Source of the DNA: Astropecten irregularis
Lineage: Eukaryota; Echinodermata; Asteroidea; Paxillosida; Astropectinidae
DNA: 64,000 nt
Assembly (NCBI GenBank): GCA_963971285.1
Contig: OZ020254.1
Coordinates: forward strand, 14,538,932 to 14,602,931
Direction of reading: 5' to 3'
Under the pieces are notes generated by a model. The model worked only from the letters and a program-made list of their open reading frames with translations, searched no databases and was not told where the DNA came from. This document shows positions 1-10,815 of this stretch, one piece after another. Positions within the stretch are counted from its first letter, which is position 1. Each line of letters opens with the position of its first letter. The translations under genes and the position numbers were made by a program.

Positions 1-527
1 ACTTGAAACATTATACTAACCAATCGAAGATGACGAAGTGAAAACACTCATCATCCAATCATAGGTTGGGTAAAATAGACACAAATTAATGATGAGATAA
101 AGATTCAAGAGCTTCTGAAACATGAAAAATATATATCGTAATATTTTAGCAAAAATAATAAAGGTATAATACATGATTGGTAAAGGTAATAGAACAGCAC
201 TCACAATTTGTGTAATCCAACATGTACATAAAATAATACACATGTGAAAACATTTGAGCTCAATGGGACATCTGAGTCACAAGAAAAAAGCGAAAATGGT
301 TTTGATGTTACCCGAGATCAAAACTATTTTGGTCTTTGTTTATCTAATAATAATCTGATTTAATATACCAGTAAGGCTGAAATATTTTAACTATGTTTTT
401 TCCTTGATTAATGTTCGTGAAGGCTAGTGTTGACTGCTCATGCAGTCATACTCCAGGTATGCCTCCCACAATACACACAATGGTGGCAGATTTAATCACC
501 ATCTTGTCACCAATAATTTTTGTGTAG
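1..527. other. Upstream intron of transporter gene with a dispersed-repeat fragment
   Basis: No coding exon is visible before the acceptor at 526-527. The segment around 165-350 resembles copies near 37845-38125 (same strand) and 28300-28620 (opposite strand): a GGTAAAGGT stretch, then CACTCAC, then a GAGCTCA...GACATCTGAG block and a run ending in GCGAAAA. It is best read as a degraded, untyped inverted-repeat element. Confidence 0.4.
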
Positions 528-3500
528 ATTATTCCAATTGAGTCCAGTATGGAAGGAAACCGTCATTTATTTGCAACTTTACTCTACCTGGCCATGGTGC
601 TCTTCACATTTGTCCTTGGAAGTATGGGCTTTCTTGGTTATCTACGTTTTGGAGAATCTACTGCCCAGGTTATTATATGGAACCTTGCATCAGGAAGTAT
701 TTTAGAGTTGGTTGTTGGCCTGGTTGTCTGTGTTGGTGTGATCTTCACGTTTCCTCTGCAAATTTTCCCAGTCATTGAGATATTTGAAGAACTCCTATTT
801 TTACCAGGTAAGACAGTGATTTTACATATTTTTGTGTAATTTTGTTGCTAAGATCAAATAGAATTCTGGTGTGAAATTAGATGTCCTCCAAACCTACATA
901 AATCTCAAAACATGATATGAAATTAGTTTTTTGCATTGTGAATATACTGTTGCATTAAGATGATGATTTTGTGATAATACCTTCTATTCCCATCACGTTT
1001 GACTGGTCGGTCAAACTTTTCACATATTGCAGCTGATATTGACCTCAGTGAGGCAGCTGATAGTGACTTCAGTGAGGCAGTTGATATTTACCTCAGTGAG
1101 GCAGCTGATATTGACCTCATTGAGGCAGTTGATAGTGACCTCATTGAGGCAGTTTGTAGTGACCTCAGTGAGGCAGCTGATATTGACCTCATTGAGGCAG
1201 CTGATATTGACCTCATTGAGGCAGCTGATATTGACCTCATTGGGGTAGTTGATAGTGACCTCATTGAGGCAGCTGATATTGACCTCAGTGAGGCAGCTGA
1301 TATTGACCTCATTGAGGCAGTTGATAGTGACCTCAGTGAGGCAGCTGATAGTGACCTCAGTGAGGCAGATGATAGTGACCTCAGTTAGGCAGTTGATATT
1401 TACCTCAGTCAGGCAGTTGATAGTGACCTCATTGAGGCAGTTGATAATTGACCTTAGTGAGGCAGTTGATAGTGACCTCAGTGAGGCAGCAGATATTTAC
1501 CTCAGTCAGGCAGTTGATAATGACCTCAGTGAGGCAGTTGATAGTGACCTCAGTGAGGCAGCTGATAGTGACCTCAGTGAGGCAGTTGATAGTGACCTCA
1601 GTGAGGCAGCAGATATTTACCTCAGTCAGGCAGTTGATATTGACCTCATTGAGGCAGTTGATAGTGACCTCAGTGAGGCAGCTGATAGTGACCTCAGTGA
1701 GGCAGCTGATAGTGACCTCAGTGAGGCAGCTGATAGTGACCTCAGTGAGGCAGTTGATAGTGACCTCAGCGAGGCAGCTGATAGTGACCTCAGTGAGGCA
1801 GTTGATAGTGACCTCAGTGAGGCAGTTGATAGTGACCTCAGTGAGGCAGCTGATAGTGACCTCAGTGAGGCAGCTGATAGTGACCTCAGTCAGGCAGCTG
1901 ATAATGACCTCAGTGAGGCAGTTGATAGTGACCTCAGTGAGGCAGCTGATAGTGACCTCAGTGAGGCAGTAGATATTTACCTCAGTCAGGCAGTTGATAA
2001 TGACCTCAGTGAGGCAGTTGATAATTGACCTTAGTGAGGCAGTTGATAGTGACCTCAGTGAGGCAGCAGATATTTACCTCAGTGAGGCAGTTGATAGTGA
2101 CCTCAGTGAGGCAGCTGATATTTAACTCAGTGAGGCAGTTGATAGTGACCTCAGTGAGGCAGCTGATAATTGACCTCAGTGAGGCAGTTTATAATTGGCC
2201 TTAATTTTTTTCCAAGGTAAATGTTGTGGTCCTCCATTGATTGAGCAATCTGATGACAGTGAAGGTATGCAACATGATGATGACAGCATAAATGTTGAAT
2301 TTTCAAGGTCTTCACAAGGTGAAATGCAAAGTCTCCTGGGAAATTCCAAAGTTGCAGACATCCTTACTACGCTTCCTTTCGCTACTCAGATACCTCAGTC
2401 AGTAAGTACATGTGCAAAAAATACTGTGTATTCTCAACAGAATGAAGTCGAGTTCATACTTGAGCACATTTCAAGTATTGTGAAATTTGACTCGCAGTCT
2501 TTGGGAGATTTCACTTATCTTGGCAGTGATATCCATTTCTCTGCAAGCTGTTATCATGAAGTCAACAAGTGGATTGATAGGGCTTGTGGGGTGATGGACT
2601 CGCTTGACCGGTCTGTATGGCGTTCGCGATATCTATGCAAGACGACACAGATTCAGGTCTTCAGGGCCCTGGTATTGCCTGTCTTACACTACAGTTGTGA
2701 GACATGGACATTTACTGGGGGCCAGTGGAGGCGACTCAGTGCGTTCGGTACTGGGTCTCTGAGAAGGATCCTTGGTTACCGCTGGTCAGGCCGTGTGTCT
2801 AACGAGAGGTTACTCAGGGAGAGTCAGATGAGATCTATTTATACCTGCATGATACGTGAGCGCCAGATGTGACTGTACGGTCATGTGGGTAGATTCCCTG
2901 CGAGCGATTCTGCCAGGCGAATTCTCTCTATGAGAGAGCCTACTGGTAGGACTCGCCCGGTTGGGCGTCCACATGACACGTTTTGTTGTGTCAGATAGAT
3001 TGTTAGTTTGCTGGGATGGGGATGGGTCGCGTGGCTGCCTGGGGGATGGCCATCAGGAGATGGAAGGACTACCGCTCAAAGGTAGATGTAGCAACACATT
3101 GCCACAGTGCATACTCCCACTGATTGATTGATTGATTATGGGAGATTCGACCTGGCTCTTTCACTGAGCAATATCAATATAAACAGAAGTCTCAAACTGC
3201 TTTTCTTCAATTCTTCCAACTCCTTATATCCATGAGGCCTTAATCAACCAAGGAAATGAGGTGTTGGGTGGTATTGATCATAAATTTGACAAGTATGGCC
3301 TGGACAAAGCCATGTGTGTGATATTTCACATGTTATTTAGACACATTTATTTCATTTTCATTTCAATATTCTGTGATTTTAAAACAAAAAGAATCAAACA
3401 CAGTTTTTTGGTTGAATTATTTGATTGTATATCAAGGTCTCTACATGGAAGAGGAATATCTTACGCACCTTCATTGTTCTTTGCCAGCTTGGTTGTGCCT

Positions 3501-4909
3501 ATGCTCTCAGAAATCAGTTTGCCTATTTTTCAGCTCTAACAGGTAAGTACATATGCAAATTAGGCTTGCCCTTCACCGACGTGGATGACCACTGTATACT
3601 CAGTGTTTGTGAGAGCACGTGAAAAAATCACATGCTGGCTCAGGTGGGATTCGAACCCACGACCTCCTGCTTACTTGTGCAGATGCCATACCGCTAGGCC
3701 ACCGAGCTAGCCGGGGTCAGCGGGGTGAATCAAATCCAATATCGCGGCGGGAGGTCGTGGGTTCGAATCCCACCTGAGCCAGCATATGATTTTTTACAGT
3801 GTATATGTTTTATACAGTGTTCATCCATGTCGGTGAAGGGCAAGCCTAATTTGCATATTATCTATTTTCCGACCAAAATCATTTAATATTCAGGTAAGTA
3901 CATGTACTATGTGTGAGAAGGGGTATGGAGTTAACCATAGTAATCACAACAAAATGCCTACAGTACTTGATTGAATTCTTCAAGCACATTCTTTTGTTGA
4001 AACATCATTTATGACATTCAAATTAAATGTTAACAATTTGCAGTATTGCTGTGCGTATCAGTGAAATGGGGTATGGCAGTGTGTGCGTGGTTTCATGGCT
4101 TTTGACTTCCAAACGAACAAAGATAATTGACTATTGGGGTCACCACCAACGTAGGGCTGGATGGCTCAGTTGGTAGAGCGCCTGTACGGTATTCAGGAGG
4201 TCGCCGGTTCGAATCCCGCTCCAGTCAATTTTTCTTTGTTCACTTGTCAATGCCTTTAAATTCAGTCAGTTTCCCTTAACAATTTGCGTTAGGTAGTTTT
4301 TTATTTATTGGGAATAGTATTCATATGTTTATGAGTCATCTTTATTGTCTTTTGCTTCGTTGTGGTGTCTGTCAGTTACAGTTTTTTATTCCATTCTTGT
4401 GTATTTCTTATTTAACCTCAGAAAAACATGAACATTGACTAATAAGTTTTAAGTTTCACAGGGAAGCAGATTGTATCACCTTAAGTGTTAGGTGTTATTA
4501 TGATATGTCAAGTAATAAACATTGAACGTGCACAAGTCTTAACAGTGTTTGGAGAAGTGTATGTTAATTGATATTTTCGAACACCTTTCAGTATCACTTT
4601 TCCAAAAGAAGTGATAGGAAGGCTTTGCACTCTTGAAATCATGAATACATCCCAGTTTCAGCTCAGTTAACACCTACACGGCTTCATCCAGGTTATATCT
4701 GACTCTAGCCAATTTGTATGTGATTTTCAGGAGCCATTGGAAGTACACTGCTTGCTTTTGTCATCCCGTCCCTGTTGCATCTCAAGCTAAAGGCATCAGA
4801 CTCTGCAATTCCCATCATTATTAAGGATATTGGACTTATCATCTTTGGCATAGTAGGTGGTGTGGCAGGTGTTTATTCATCAGTATTATCTATCATTAAT
4901 AATCAGTGA
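528..4909 (+). CDS. SLC36/AVT3-like amino acid transporter, 3' part (four exons)
   Basis: Partial gene; the 5' exons lie outside the window. Exons 528-807, 2217-2401, 3437-3542 and 4731-4909 have AG/GT borders, and their phases join (1, 0, 1) into 249 codons ending at TGA 4907-4909. The protein is very hydrophobic. The first exon carries a loop beginning IIPIESSMEGNRHL and two membrane segments, ending VIEIFEELLFLPG. The second is an acidic, Ser-rich loop (QSDDSEGMQHDDDS). The third and fourth give the last membrane segments (WKRNILRTFIVLCQ, STLLAFVIPSLLHLKL, KDIGLIIFGIVGGVAGVY). This order matches the C-terminal half of AAAP-family proton-coupled amino acid transporters (SLC36/PAT, yeast AVT3/4), which move small neutral amino acids across plasma or lysosomal membranes. 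Substrate and exact orthologue are not determinable. The acidic loop is longer than I expect for SLC36. The introns are loaded with repeats. Confidence 0.85.
1030..2190. repeat. 24-bp minisatellite in a transporter intron
   Basis: About 48 tandem copies of a 24-bp unit whose core is the odd-centred palindrome CCTCAGTGAGG followed by CAGYTGATAGT/ATT. Variants alternate AGT/ATT and GTT/GCT. Because 24 is divisible by three, several frames on both strands stay open and produce long low-complexity ORFs; these are not genes. The array ends about 26 bp before the acceptor of the exon at 2217, so it occupies most of that intron up to the polypyrimidine tract. Confidence 0.95.
2470..3138 (+). mobile_element. 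Non-LTR retrotransposon (RTE-like) 3' end, truncated
   Basis: Just after the exon ending 2401, the frame reads into the C-terminal part of a LINE reverse transcriptase: FTYLGSDI, then VLPVLHYSCETWTF, then LRRILGYRW and RVSNERLL, then a stop at 2870-2872 and a continuing GRTRPVGRP stretch. The 3' end finishes in short TGAT repeats (3119-3138), typical of RTE-type elements. It is 5'-truncated and interrupted by stops, so it is a dead copy. A second tail of the same family is at 56157-56276. Confidence 0.8.
3139..3436 (+). other. Intron remainder before third transporter exon
   Basis: AT-rich intronic DNA between the LINE tail and the acceptor ATCAAG at 3431-3436. No other structure is evident; the small ORF at 3261-3539 simply runs through the exon in a wrong frame. 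Confidence 0.6.
3551..3858. mobile_element. Fold-back element with tRNA-like sequences in both arms
   Basis: Long imperfect inverted repeat. The left arm begins ATATGCAAATTAGGCTTGCC and the right arm ends with its reverse complement. Each arm contains the 3' half of a tRNA with an intact B box (GGTTCGAATCC). The left arm on the minus strand (about 3637-3709) is a near-complete tRNA-like sequence with an A-box match (TGGCCTAGCGG), a paired D stem and a 6/7 acceptor stem. The anticodon arm is irregular, so it is a tRNA-derived part rather than a working tRNA. A 13-bp direct repeat (CAGGTAAGTACAT) at 3540-3552 and 3891-3903 suggests a target duplication. Confidence 0.75.
4033..4290 (+). mobile_element. 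tRNA-derived SINE, copy 1
   Basis: The tRNA-like part at 4154-4227 begins GGGCTGGATGGCTCAGTTGG (A box) and carries GGTTCGAATCC (B box). It is preceded by a conserved leader with TGCGTGGTTTCATGGCTT and ACTATTGGGGTCACCACC, and followed by TTTTTCTTTGTTCACTT and AATTCAGTCAGTTTCCCTT. Six other copies or fragments of the family occur in the window. The anticodon stem has only four pairs around an oversized loop, so a functional tRNA is unlikely. Confidence 0.9.
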
Positions 4910-4935
4910 AATTATTATTACAAATTAAAATTGGC

Positions 4936-4941
4936 AATAAA
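4936..4941 (+). promoter_or_regulatory. Polyadenylation signal of transporter gene
   Basis: AATAAA lies 27 bp after the TGA at 4907-4909, in an AT-rich context. It fits a very short 3' UTR for the transporter transcript. Confidence 0.7.
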
Positions 4942-5339
4942 GATTCTTATTTGTCTCAATTTGGTTTTAAAAGGTATTGATTATTAACATTTGATATGAA
5001 TTTTAATTCCATGTATTATGTTTGATAATTGGTGATAGAAAATTTGGTTTTGACTGTAAAATGTTTTGTAATGTTTTGAATGAAATTTGGTATAAATTTA
5101 TTATTTTTGTATTTGAAACAGGGTGTTGAATTGTGAAGGAAGCAGGGGCGTGAGCAAAGTGAGGGGGAGGGGGGCAATAATATGATAATTTGTTTAAATG
5201 GGGGTTTGAGGAATTTAATTCATTTGTTTGGGGGATTTTTGGGGGGGTGAACCACAACTGCCTTATACATACTCATTCTTATGAGTATGTATGTATGTAT
5301 GTATGCATGTTTTTTGTCATGTGCACTGAACAAGCTATG

Positions 5340-5390
5340 CATGGGCATCCACGTCGGTGAAGGGCAAGCCTAATTTGCATAATAAGCAAT
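5340..5390. mobile_element. Solo end of the fold-back element family
   Basis: The stretch CACGTCGGTGAAGGGCAAGC followed by CTAATTTGCATAATA matches the right end of the element at 3551-3858 (GTCGGTGAAGGGCAAGCC...). The rest of 4945-5670 shows only a G-rich run (5160-5250) and a short TATG microsatellite (5283-5310). Confidence 0.7.
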
Positions 5391-5674
5391 AATGTGTTTA
5401 AAAATAATATGCAATTGAGTGTCTCTTTCCGACAAAGCTAACGTAATTATCTGGTATGTAATTTCTGTTGAATATTTTTACATTTTTAGGTTGATATTTT
5501 TAAGTAAAGATGATATCAAAAATAGAAAGAGTGGATGAATTGTTTGCAGGGAAGAAATGGTAGATTTTGTGGAAAAGGGTGTGTTACTGCATGCAACACA
5601 CTTCATTCACTCGCTATATTCTGTGCTTATTTGAAGATGCAGTCAGTTTTTGAGGAGTTGTTTGTTCTATGCAC

Positions 5675-6037
5675 CAGCGGCGTATCTATAGGGAAAATGG
5701 CACACGAACGTGGCAAGTGATACAATACGCCTTATTCACAGCAGCGCATCCATTTTTGTCACCTTCCTTGTATACCCATTGAAAAAGAAAACAGGTACCA
5801 GACTATTTTGAGTCCAAGCCTCGGTTTGATTACACTGCTTCGAATGAGGACGGATTCATCGTGAATAAGGTCTAGGTTATTGCGCCCCTAATGCCCCTAA
5901 CTTCTGATCCCGATCAGAACAAACAAAATCTGACAATTTGAATTTGTTTCTTTCTGTTTTTCTCTTTGCGTTTTTTTGCACCCCCTATAAAGTGCACCCG
6001 GGGGACGTGTCCCCTTGCCCCTCTAGATACGCCACTG
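5675..6037. mobile_element. Short TIR element, hAT-like ends
   Basis: Starts CAGCGGCGTATCTATAGGG and ends with the complement of CAGTGGCGTATCTAGAGGG, giving about 17 matching terminal positions. Flanking octamers CTATGCAC and CCAAGCGC agree at 5 of 8 positions, perhaps an eroded target duplication. The ends resemble those of the element at 8865-9747. No coding capacity. Confidence 0.65.
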
Positions 6038-6328
6038 CCAAGCGCAATATTTTATTTCAAATCCCATAATGTCAGGGCCCAAATCCATGGACTTTATAAT
6101 TAATAATAGCCTTATTGTTATTAAAAAACACATTGAAGATGTATTTATCATTATTACCATTTAAATTAAAAAAAGCAACAAACAAACTGATGACTAACCT
6201 CGTTTGCCCATTCTTTTTTGTCTAAAGAGAAAACCCCTTTCAGCCCCCCCCCCCCTCCCCTCCCCCATGCCCCACCAAACACCACTTACTGAACGTTCAT
6301 TTAGCTGAATGTCATCACGGTCGTATTT

Positions 6329-7711
6329 CTACGAAAGCCCATTAGTGCCACTTAGAATATCTATTTTTTTTTAGTATTTTTACAGAATACTAATTTGTTA
6401 TTACGGATTATGAATTAGTTATTACGGATTACTACTCTGTCATTACGGATTACTAATTCGTTTTTACGGATTACTTATTTCGCTTTTCTACTACGTGACC
6501 TTCACCTTTTCCATTTCTTAATTCTTTCTTTCTCTCCTTCTGTGCTTTTTCCTCCTCCTTTTATTCACATTTTGTCGATTTCATCCCTTTTCCCTTGTTT
6601 CCTCACCCAAACACCACCTTCAACCCCTTCGCACTCACCCGCCACTCTCAATAAAGAACTGAATACTATGCCTCTCTTAAAGTTTCTTGTGGCTTTACAT
6701 AATGTACTCATTTAACATTCCCATTGGTAAGACAGATATATACATATATACATGTACACTGAAAAAAGGGGTTCTTTATAACTTGTGTATAGTTACTACT
6801 AAACCCATAACTGGAGGCAGACAAGAGAGAAAGACAAGGCAGAAACGATACTTTTGAGAAATGGGATTTGTTTTAGGGTGAATAGTACATATAGCAAAGA
6901 TTAGATTGCGCTACACGCAAGATGTAGTAGTGTAATCGCCATGGGCGCCATGATGGTGTTGGGCGGGCGCTCCACGTACGGAGATTCCATAGCATGATAT
7001 GAGCGACTTGCAAAAGTAGGTCCAGAAAACCACAAAAAATCACCGTTTTCATATTCAGCTGCTTCACATCAATGTCAAATATTTCTGTTTACAAAAAACA
7101 AATGGTTTTAATTGAATCCAAGCCAAAATCTTACATAACACTCCCCTTTTTTTGATAAGTCTCCCAGCTCCCATATGTCCCGTGTACAAACTACTCGCTA
7201 TTTGCACACCAACATGGCGGATCATGTATAATTTGTATGGAGAATGGCGGCCTCCATGCCGATGACCACGCGCCCTATGGTCAGTTATCCATCTTGCGCG
7301 TAGCGCTATATAATCTTTGGTACATAGGGGGTTTACGAAACGGAGGCTCGGGCTCTGGCTCCAGCTCTGACATCCATAATGCTGAAAATATAGGTTGGGG
7401 TTTTTCATTGAAACTATGCATGAAGCTCTGTTTTCTTTTTACCAGAGAATCTACTTCAGAACCGTTGCCGCAGCCAAAAGCCTCATTTTGATACCCTTTA
7501 TTTCGTGGGATTCATGAAAATGGAGCCGGAGCCTGAGACGGAGCCCGAGTCTCCGTTTCGTAAACGCCCATAGAATGCATCCGTAATAACTAATTAGGCC
7601 TAAATAATCTGTAATATAAGAAATTACATGTAACTAATCCATAATAACGGATTAGGGATTAGTTTGTCAAAAAAAAATATATTTTAAGTGGCACTAAAGG
7701 GCTTTTCGTAG
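6329..7711. mobile_element. TIR element with a second element nested inside
   Basis: The ends are inverted: CTACGAAAGCCCATTAGTGC at the left and the complement of CTACGAAAAGCCCTTTAGTG at the right. Subterminal DNA is full of TTACGGATTA-type motifs in opposite orientation at the two ends. The interior contains the separate element at 7327-7569. No recognisable transposase; internal ORFs are short and unsupported. Confidence 0.7.
7327..7569. mobile_element. Nested MITE, GGGNGTTTACGAAACGG ends, 3-bp flanking repeat
   Basis: Left end GGGGGTTTACGAAACGGAG; right end is the complement of GGGCGTTTACGAAACGGAG. ATA lies on both flanks (7324-7326, 7570-7572), consistent with a 3-bp target duplication. 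The interior (CATCCATAATGCTGAAAATA and GCCGCAGCCAAAAGCCTC) is shared with the left part of the larger element at 18310-21410, so they are one family. Confidence 0.75.
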
Positions 7712-7835
7712 TGAGGACACTGACGGGAGATTCCATCCTGGATGAAGGGATTTTACACTAAAGTCAATGGGAGACTTTTAGCGGTTGTCACATGGCGCCC
7801 GCTAACTTTGCCGACTGAATAAAAAGTGCAGATAG

Positions 7836-7860
7836 TAACGTCTTGGAACTAAGACTACGA
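7836..7860. mobile_element. Solo terminus of the CTAGTCTTGG element family
   Basis: TAACGTCTTGGAACTAAGAC matches the right end of the element at 48088-49463 (AACGTCTTGGAACCAAGACT). No matching left end was found nearby. Confidence 0.45.
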
Positions 7861-7924
7861 GTTGACCAGCTGCAATGGCATGGTTCGTTTTCGTACATGT
7901 ACGTTTCTTTGGTAAGTGCGCTCC

Positions 7925-8520
7925 GGGCCGATTTCATAAAACTTACGACGCGTCGCAGAGTTAAGTTAATACGCATCCTTTGTCTTAGTTGCGATGATCG
8001 TAACCCTAGGTCTGACATGGGACTTAAGCCATACACAAAAAATTGTTGTATTGGCGTAACCCGCCCGACCCAAAAATATGCCCCGACCGTGAACATTTTA
8101 AACCCCCAAAAAAAAGATACAAAAAAAATTGGGGAAAAAAAATTATAAAAAAATAAAATCGCAAATTTGTATGCAGATTAAAAGCTTAAAAGGAGCAAAA
8201 GATGGAAACCAGAATGTTAAAGTTGTTATGTAATTTCTTGTCTTTATTTGACTCTTCAAATACTGTGATATAAAGGAAAAAAAGCATTTAATACAGGAAA
8301 AATTAAATTAAAAAAATTAAAAATCCGCCCGCCCTACCCTATTTTCCAACCCTCTGTTACTCCAATACAACCATTTTTTTTTGTATGGCCTTAGGTCCCA
8401 GTCCCCATGTCAGACCTAGGGTTACGATCATCGCAACTACCTTTGTCTATGGACTCATCGCATCTGTGACGCGTCGCAAATCGAGTTGCGACGCGTCGCG
8501 GAGCTTTATGAAATCGGCCC
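7925..8520. mobile_element. MITE with long TIRs (GGGCCGATTTCATAAA)
   Basis: Both ends read GGGCCGATTTCATAAA inwards, followed by the palindromic GACGCGTCGC. A further inner stretch (GTTGCGATGATCGTAACCCT, GGTCTGACATGGG) is also inverted, so the arms are roughly 150-200 bp with indels. The centre is AT-rich. No coding capacity. Confidence 0.8.
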
Positions 8521-8864
8521 CACCTGGGAGTACGAGTAAGGGTGATGAGCGTAGGGGCATTTTGAGGACTCTTGATTGGGTCTGGGCACTAGACTAACCA
8601 GATCAGACAAAAAGGCCTCACGCGATCCATGGAGGGTTCCTTCCTCCATGCGCGATCAGACGGTCTGTTTTAAAGTTTACAAGAAGCGCGTAGGAAAATT
8701 GAATTTTAACCCTGAAATGTTTAACCAAATTTCTTCAATCTAAGTTAGGCTTTTAAGGACCCAGGAACATTTGCCTGAAAGTCAAAAAGTATCATTTTTG
8801 AGGAGTAGACGTTAGTTCAGAGCCAAAAAAATCAATGTGTTTTGGGATCCCGTCAACCCACAAT

Positions 8865-9747
8865 CAGCGGCGTAGCTAGGATTTTTTCAGCAGGGGGGCA
8901 CTGGGGGGGCCTGGGAATTTTGTGGGGGGGCACCCGGAATTTTTTCAAAACTGGAGATTTGCAAAATATGAGAAATGCAGGGGGGGCGGCGGATCCAGCT
9001 GGCGTGGGGCAACCTTTTCTTCAAGCAAAAAAAAAAAAAAACAGAAACAGAAAAAAAATTAATAAAAGGGAAACAGAAAGACTCCAAAAGAGCTGAAAAA
9101 GAGGGGGAAGACAAAATTAGCTAGCTTTGATCGTCCCGAAACGCATCCATCGCTATTGAATTGGTGCATTTTATTTCCACGCTCCCTGGAAAATCATGGA
9201 TAAGCGCGAAGGCCTTGCGGCCGGGGTCCAGGGCTCGCTTAAGGGCCCTGGAAGCTCAGGGGTTCTAGATATTCTCTGGTGCAATCTGAGCCTTATTTTG
9301 GAAGCAATTGTTCTGATAAATCTATTCAATTATTTATATTATTACTTCATTATTTCTTTTAATCAACACTAATGAGCGGGAGAAATTCAATCTGGGGACC
9401 AGACTAACTAGCCAAACGAGACAAAATGGCAGATGGGCTGTTTTGAAGTTCGCAACCGTAAGCGCGTAAGAAAATTGCATTTTTACACTGAAATTGTGCA
9501 CAGATTTCTTCACTATAGAGTTTTAAGGACTCAGGAACATTTGCTGAAAGTAAAATAATTTTGGAACAGTAGAAGCTGTTAAGTTGTTTTTATTTTTCTT
9601 TATAGCTATCATACCCTGCAGATAACACTTAAAAATTTTTCTATACCCACGATTTTTTGTGGGGGGGCACCTGGGGGGGCACACAGAATTTGTGGGGGGC
9701 ACGTGCCCCCCCCCCCCCCCCCCCCCCCCCCCGTAGCTACGCCGCTG
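8865..9747. mobile_element. hAT-type non-autonomous transposon with 8-bp target duplication
   Basis: The ends are inverted repeats of CAGCGGCGTAGCTA. The element is flanked by CCCACAAT at 8857-8864 and again at 9748-9755, an exact 8-bp duplication expected for the hAT superfamily. The 883-bp interior contains G/C homopolymer runs (poly-C near 9707-9732) and no transposase. A segment inside it (about 9400-9575) is similar to sequence just outside (about 8590-8815). Confidence 0.9.
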
Positions 9748-9764
9748 CCCACAATCGCCGCAAA

Positions 9765-10320
9765 TTGTTTAGGTACAAGTCTCACCATGAAGCTTCCTTT
9801 TTATAGCTCCATCCATGGTCTTACTATAATGAAGTGAAGTGAGTGTAGTGAGCCGAGATCTCAGGCCGAGTGACGTTTTTTTTCGTACCTGGCGCTTACT
9901 AGTAAACCGAATTGAAGCTTTCGTCGGTGCGTGGAGAGGGCGAGAGTTACGGCTCTGGAGAGAGGGCGCAAATAGCGTGTCGACCCGAACGTCTTGTTGC
10001 AAGACTATCAGTTCTGGGCTCGGGTACTCGGCAAAACCGGGCCCGAAGAGGGTCAAAAGTTTCGGATGCTTTTCAGAATCGGATGAAATGAAAACTCGGA
10101 GGTGGGTCTTAGTCTTCAGAGCTTTGCATGTCAAGCTAAGGTGTCGTTCGGTGGGGAGGATATGCAGTATAGTCGGCTTGCAAGTAAGCCTATGGGAACT
10201 AGCCGGTAAGCCGGATGAAAGAATCCCGGTGAATCGCGTGCCCCCTGAACACCTGACGGTCTGCTTAACTTTTGCCTTTTTCCCCCTTTGCAGTTAATGG
10301 TTGGTGGTTATTGCATTATT
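9765..10320. other. Unassigned GC-richer block with a strong acceptor-like sequence
   Basis: An open frame at 9839-10297 is not recognisable and has no homologue I know. A classical acceptor tract (TTTTTCCCCCTTTGCAG) ends at about 10292. A piece of it (AAAAGTTTCGGATGCTTTTC) recurs at about 42190-42245, so it is probably repetitive. Most of it (from 10006) is duplicated after the assembly gap. Confidence 0.4.
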
Positions 10321-10367
10321 ATTTTTATTATGATAATAATAATATTATTATAATTATAGGTTTTCCT

Positions 10368-10642
10368 GGTCCATAAAGTACGTACGCACGAAAGGGGGGG
10401 GGTGTTACCGATGCGTACGCTATGCGTACGGGGGGAGGGGGGTTCAGGATTAATGTTACATTTAATGATGCTAAAGCGAAGTACCACGAGAAGTGAAAAA
10501 CGTAATACGGAATGCGTATGCGTACAGGGGGGGGGGGGAGGGAAGGGGGGGGGACCACTGCGTACGCCATGCGTACAGAGGGGGACGGGGGGGGGTCAAA
10601 ACAGTCGGCATTTCGTGCGTATACGTACTTTATGGACGGTCC
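10368..10642. mobile_element. MITE with GTCCATAAAGTACG ends
   Basis: The left end GTCCATAAAGTACGTACGCA and the right end (complement) share GTCCATAAAGTACGTA and GCACGAAA. The interior has repeated GCGTACG motifs separated by G runs. A second copy sits at about 13209-13488 in the duplicated block, and a partial copy at 41783-41963. Confidence 0.75.
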
Positions 10643-10668
10643 CTGATAAGCAGCGCCATTTGACCTAG

Positions 10669-10815
10669 GCTGGATTTCACCAAGCACTAAGATTAATCTT
10701 AAGATGAGTTCTCAATTTTACCATAGTGATTTGTATTGTGACATCACACTTTGCTTAGCGATTATGATTGATTCACACTTTAAGATCAATCTTAGTCCTT
10801 CGTGAAATCGGCCCC
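10669..10815. mobile_element. Small MITE, GATTTCACNAAGNACTAAG ends
   Basis: About 147 bp. The left arm GGATTTCACCAAGCACTAAG mirrors the right arm (complement of GATTTCACGAAGGACTAAG), each followed by ATTRATCTTAA. It recurs at about 13513-13656 in the duplicated block, and a half copy is near 21430-21497. Confidence 0.75.

Noticed and set aside
999-2028. Long open frames (129, 259 and 174 codons) across 999-2028
   Set aside because: They are products of a 24-bp tandem repeat that keeps frames open on both strands, inside an intron whose flanking exons join cleanly.
9839-10297. 152-codon frame as a gene
   Set aside because: No domain, overlaps repeat-like sequence shared with 42.2 kb, and the reverse strand is equally open; kept only as an unassigned block.
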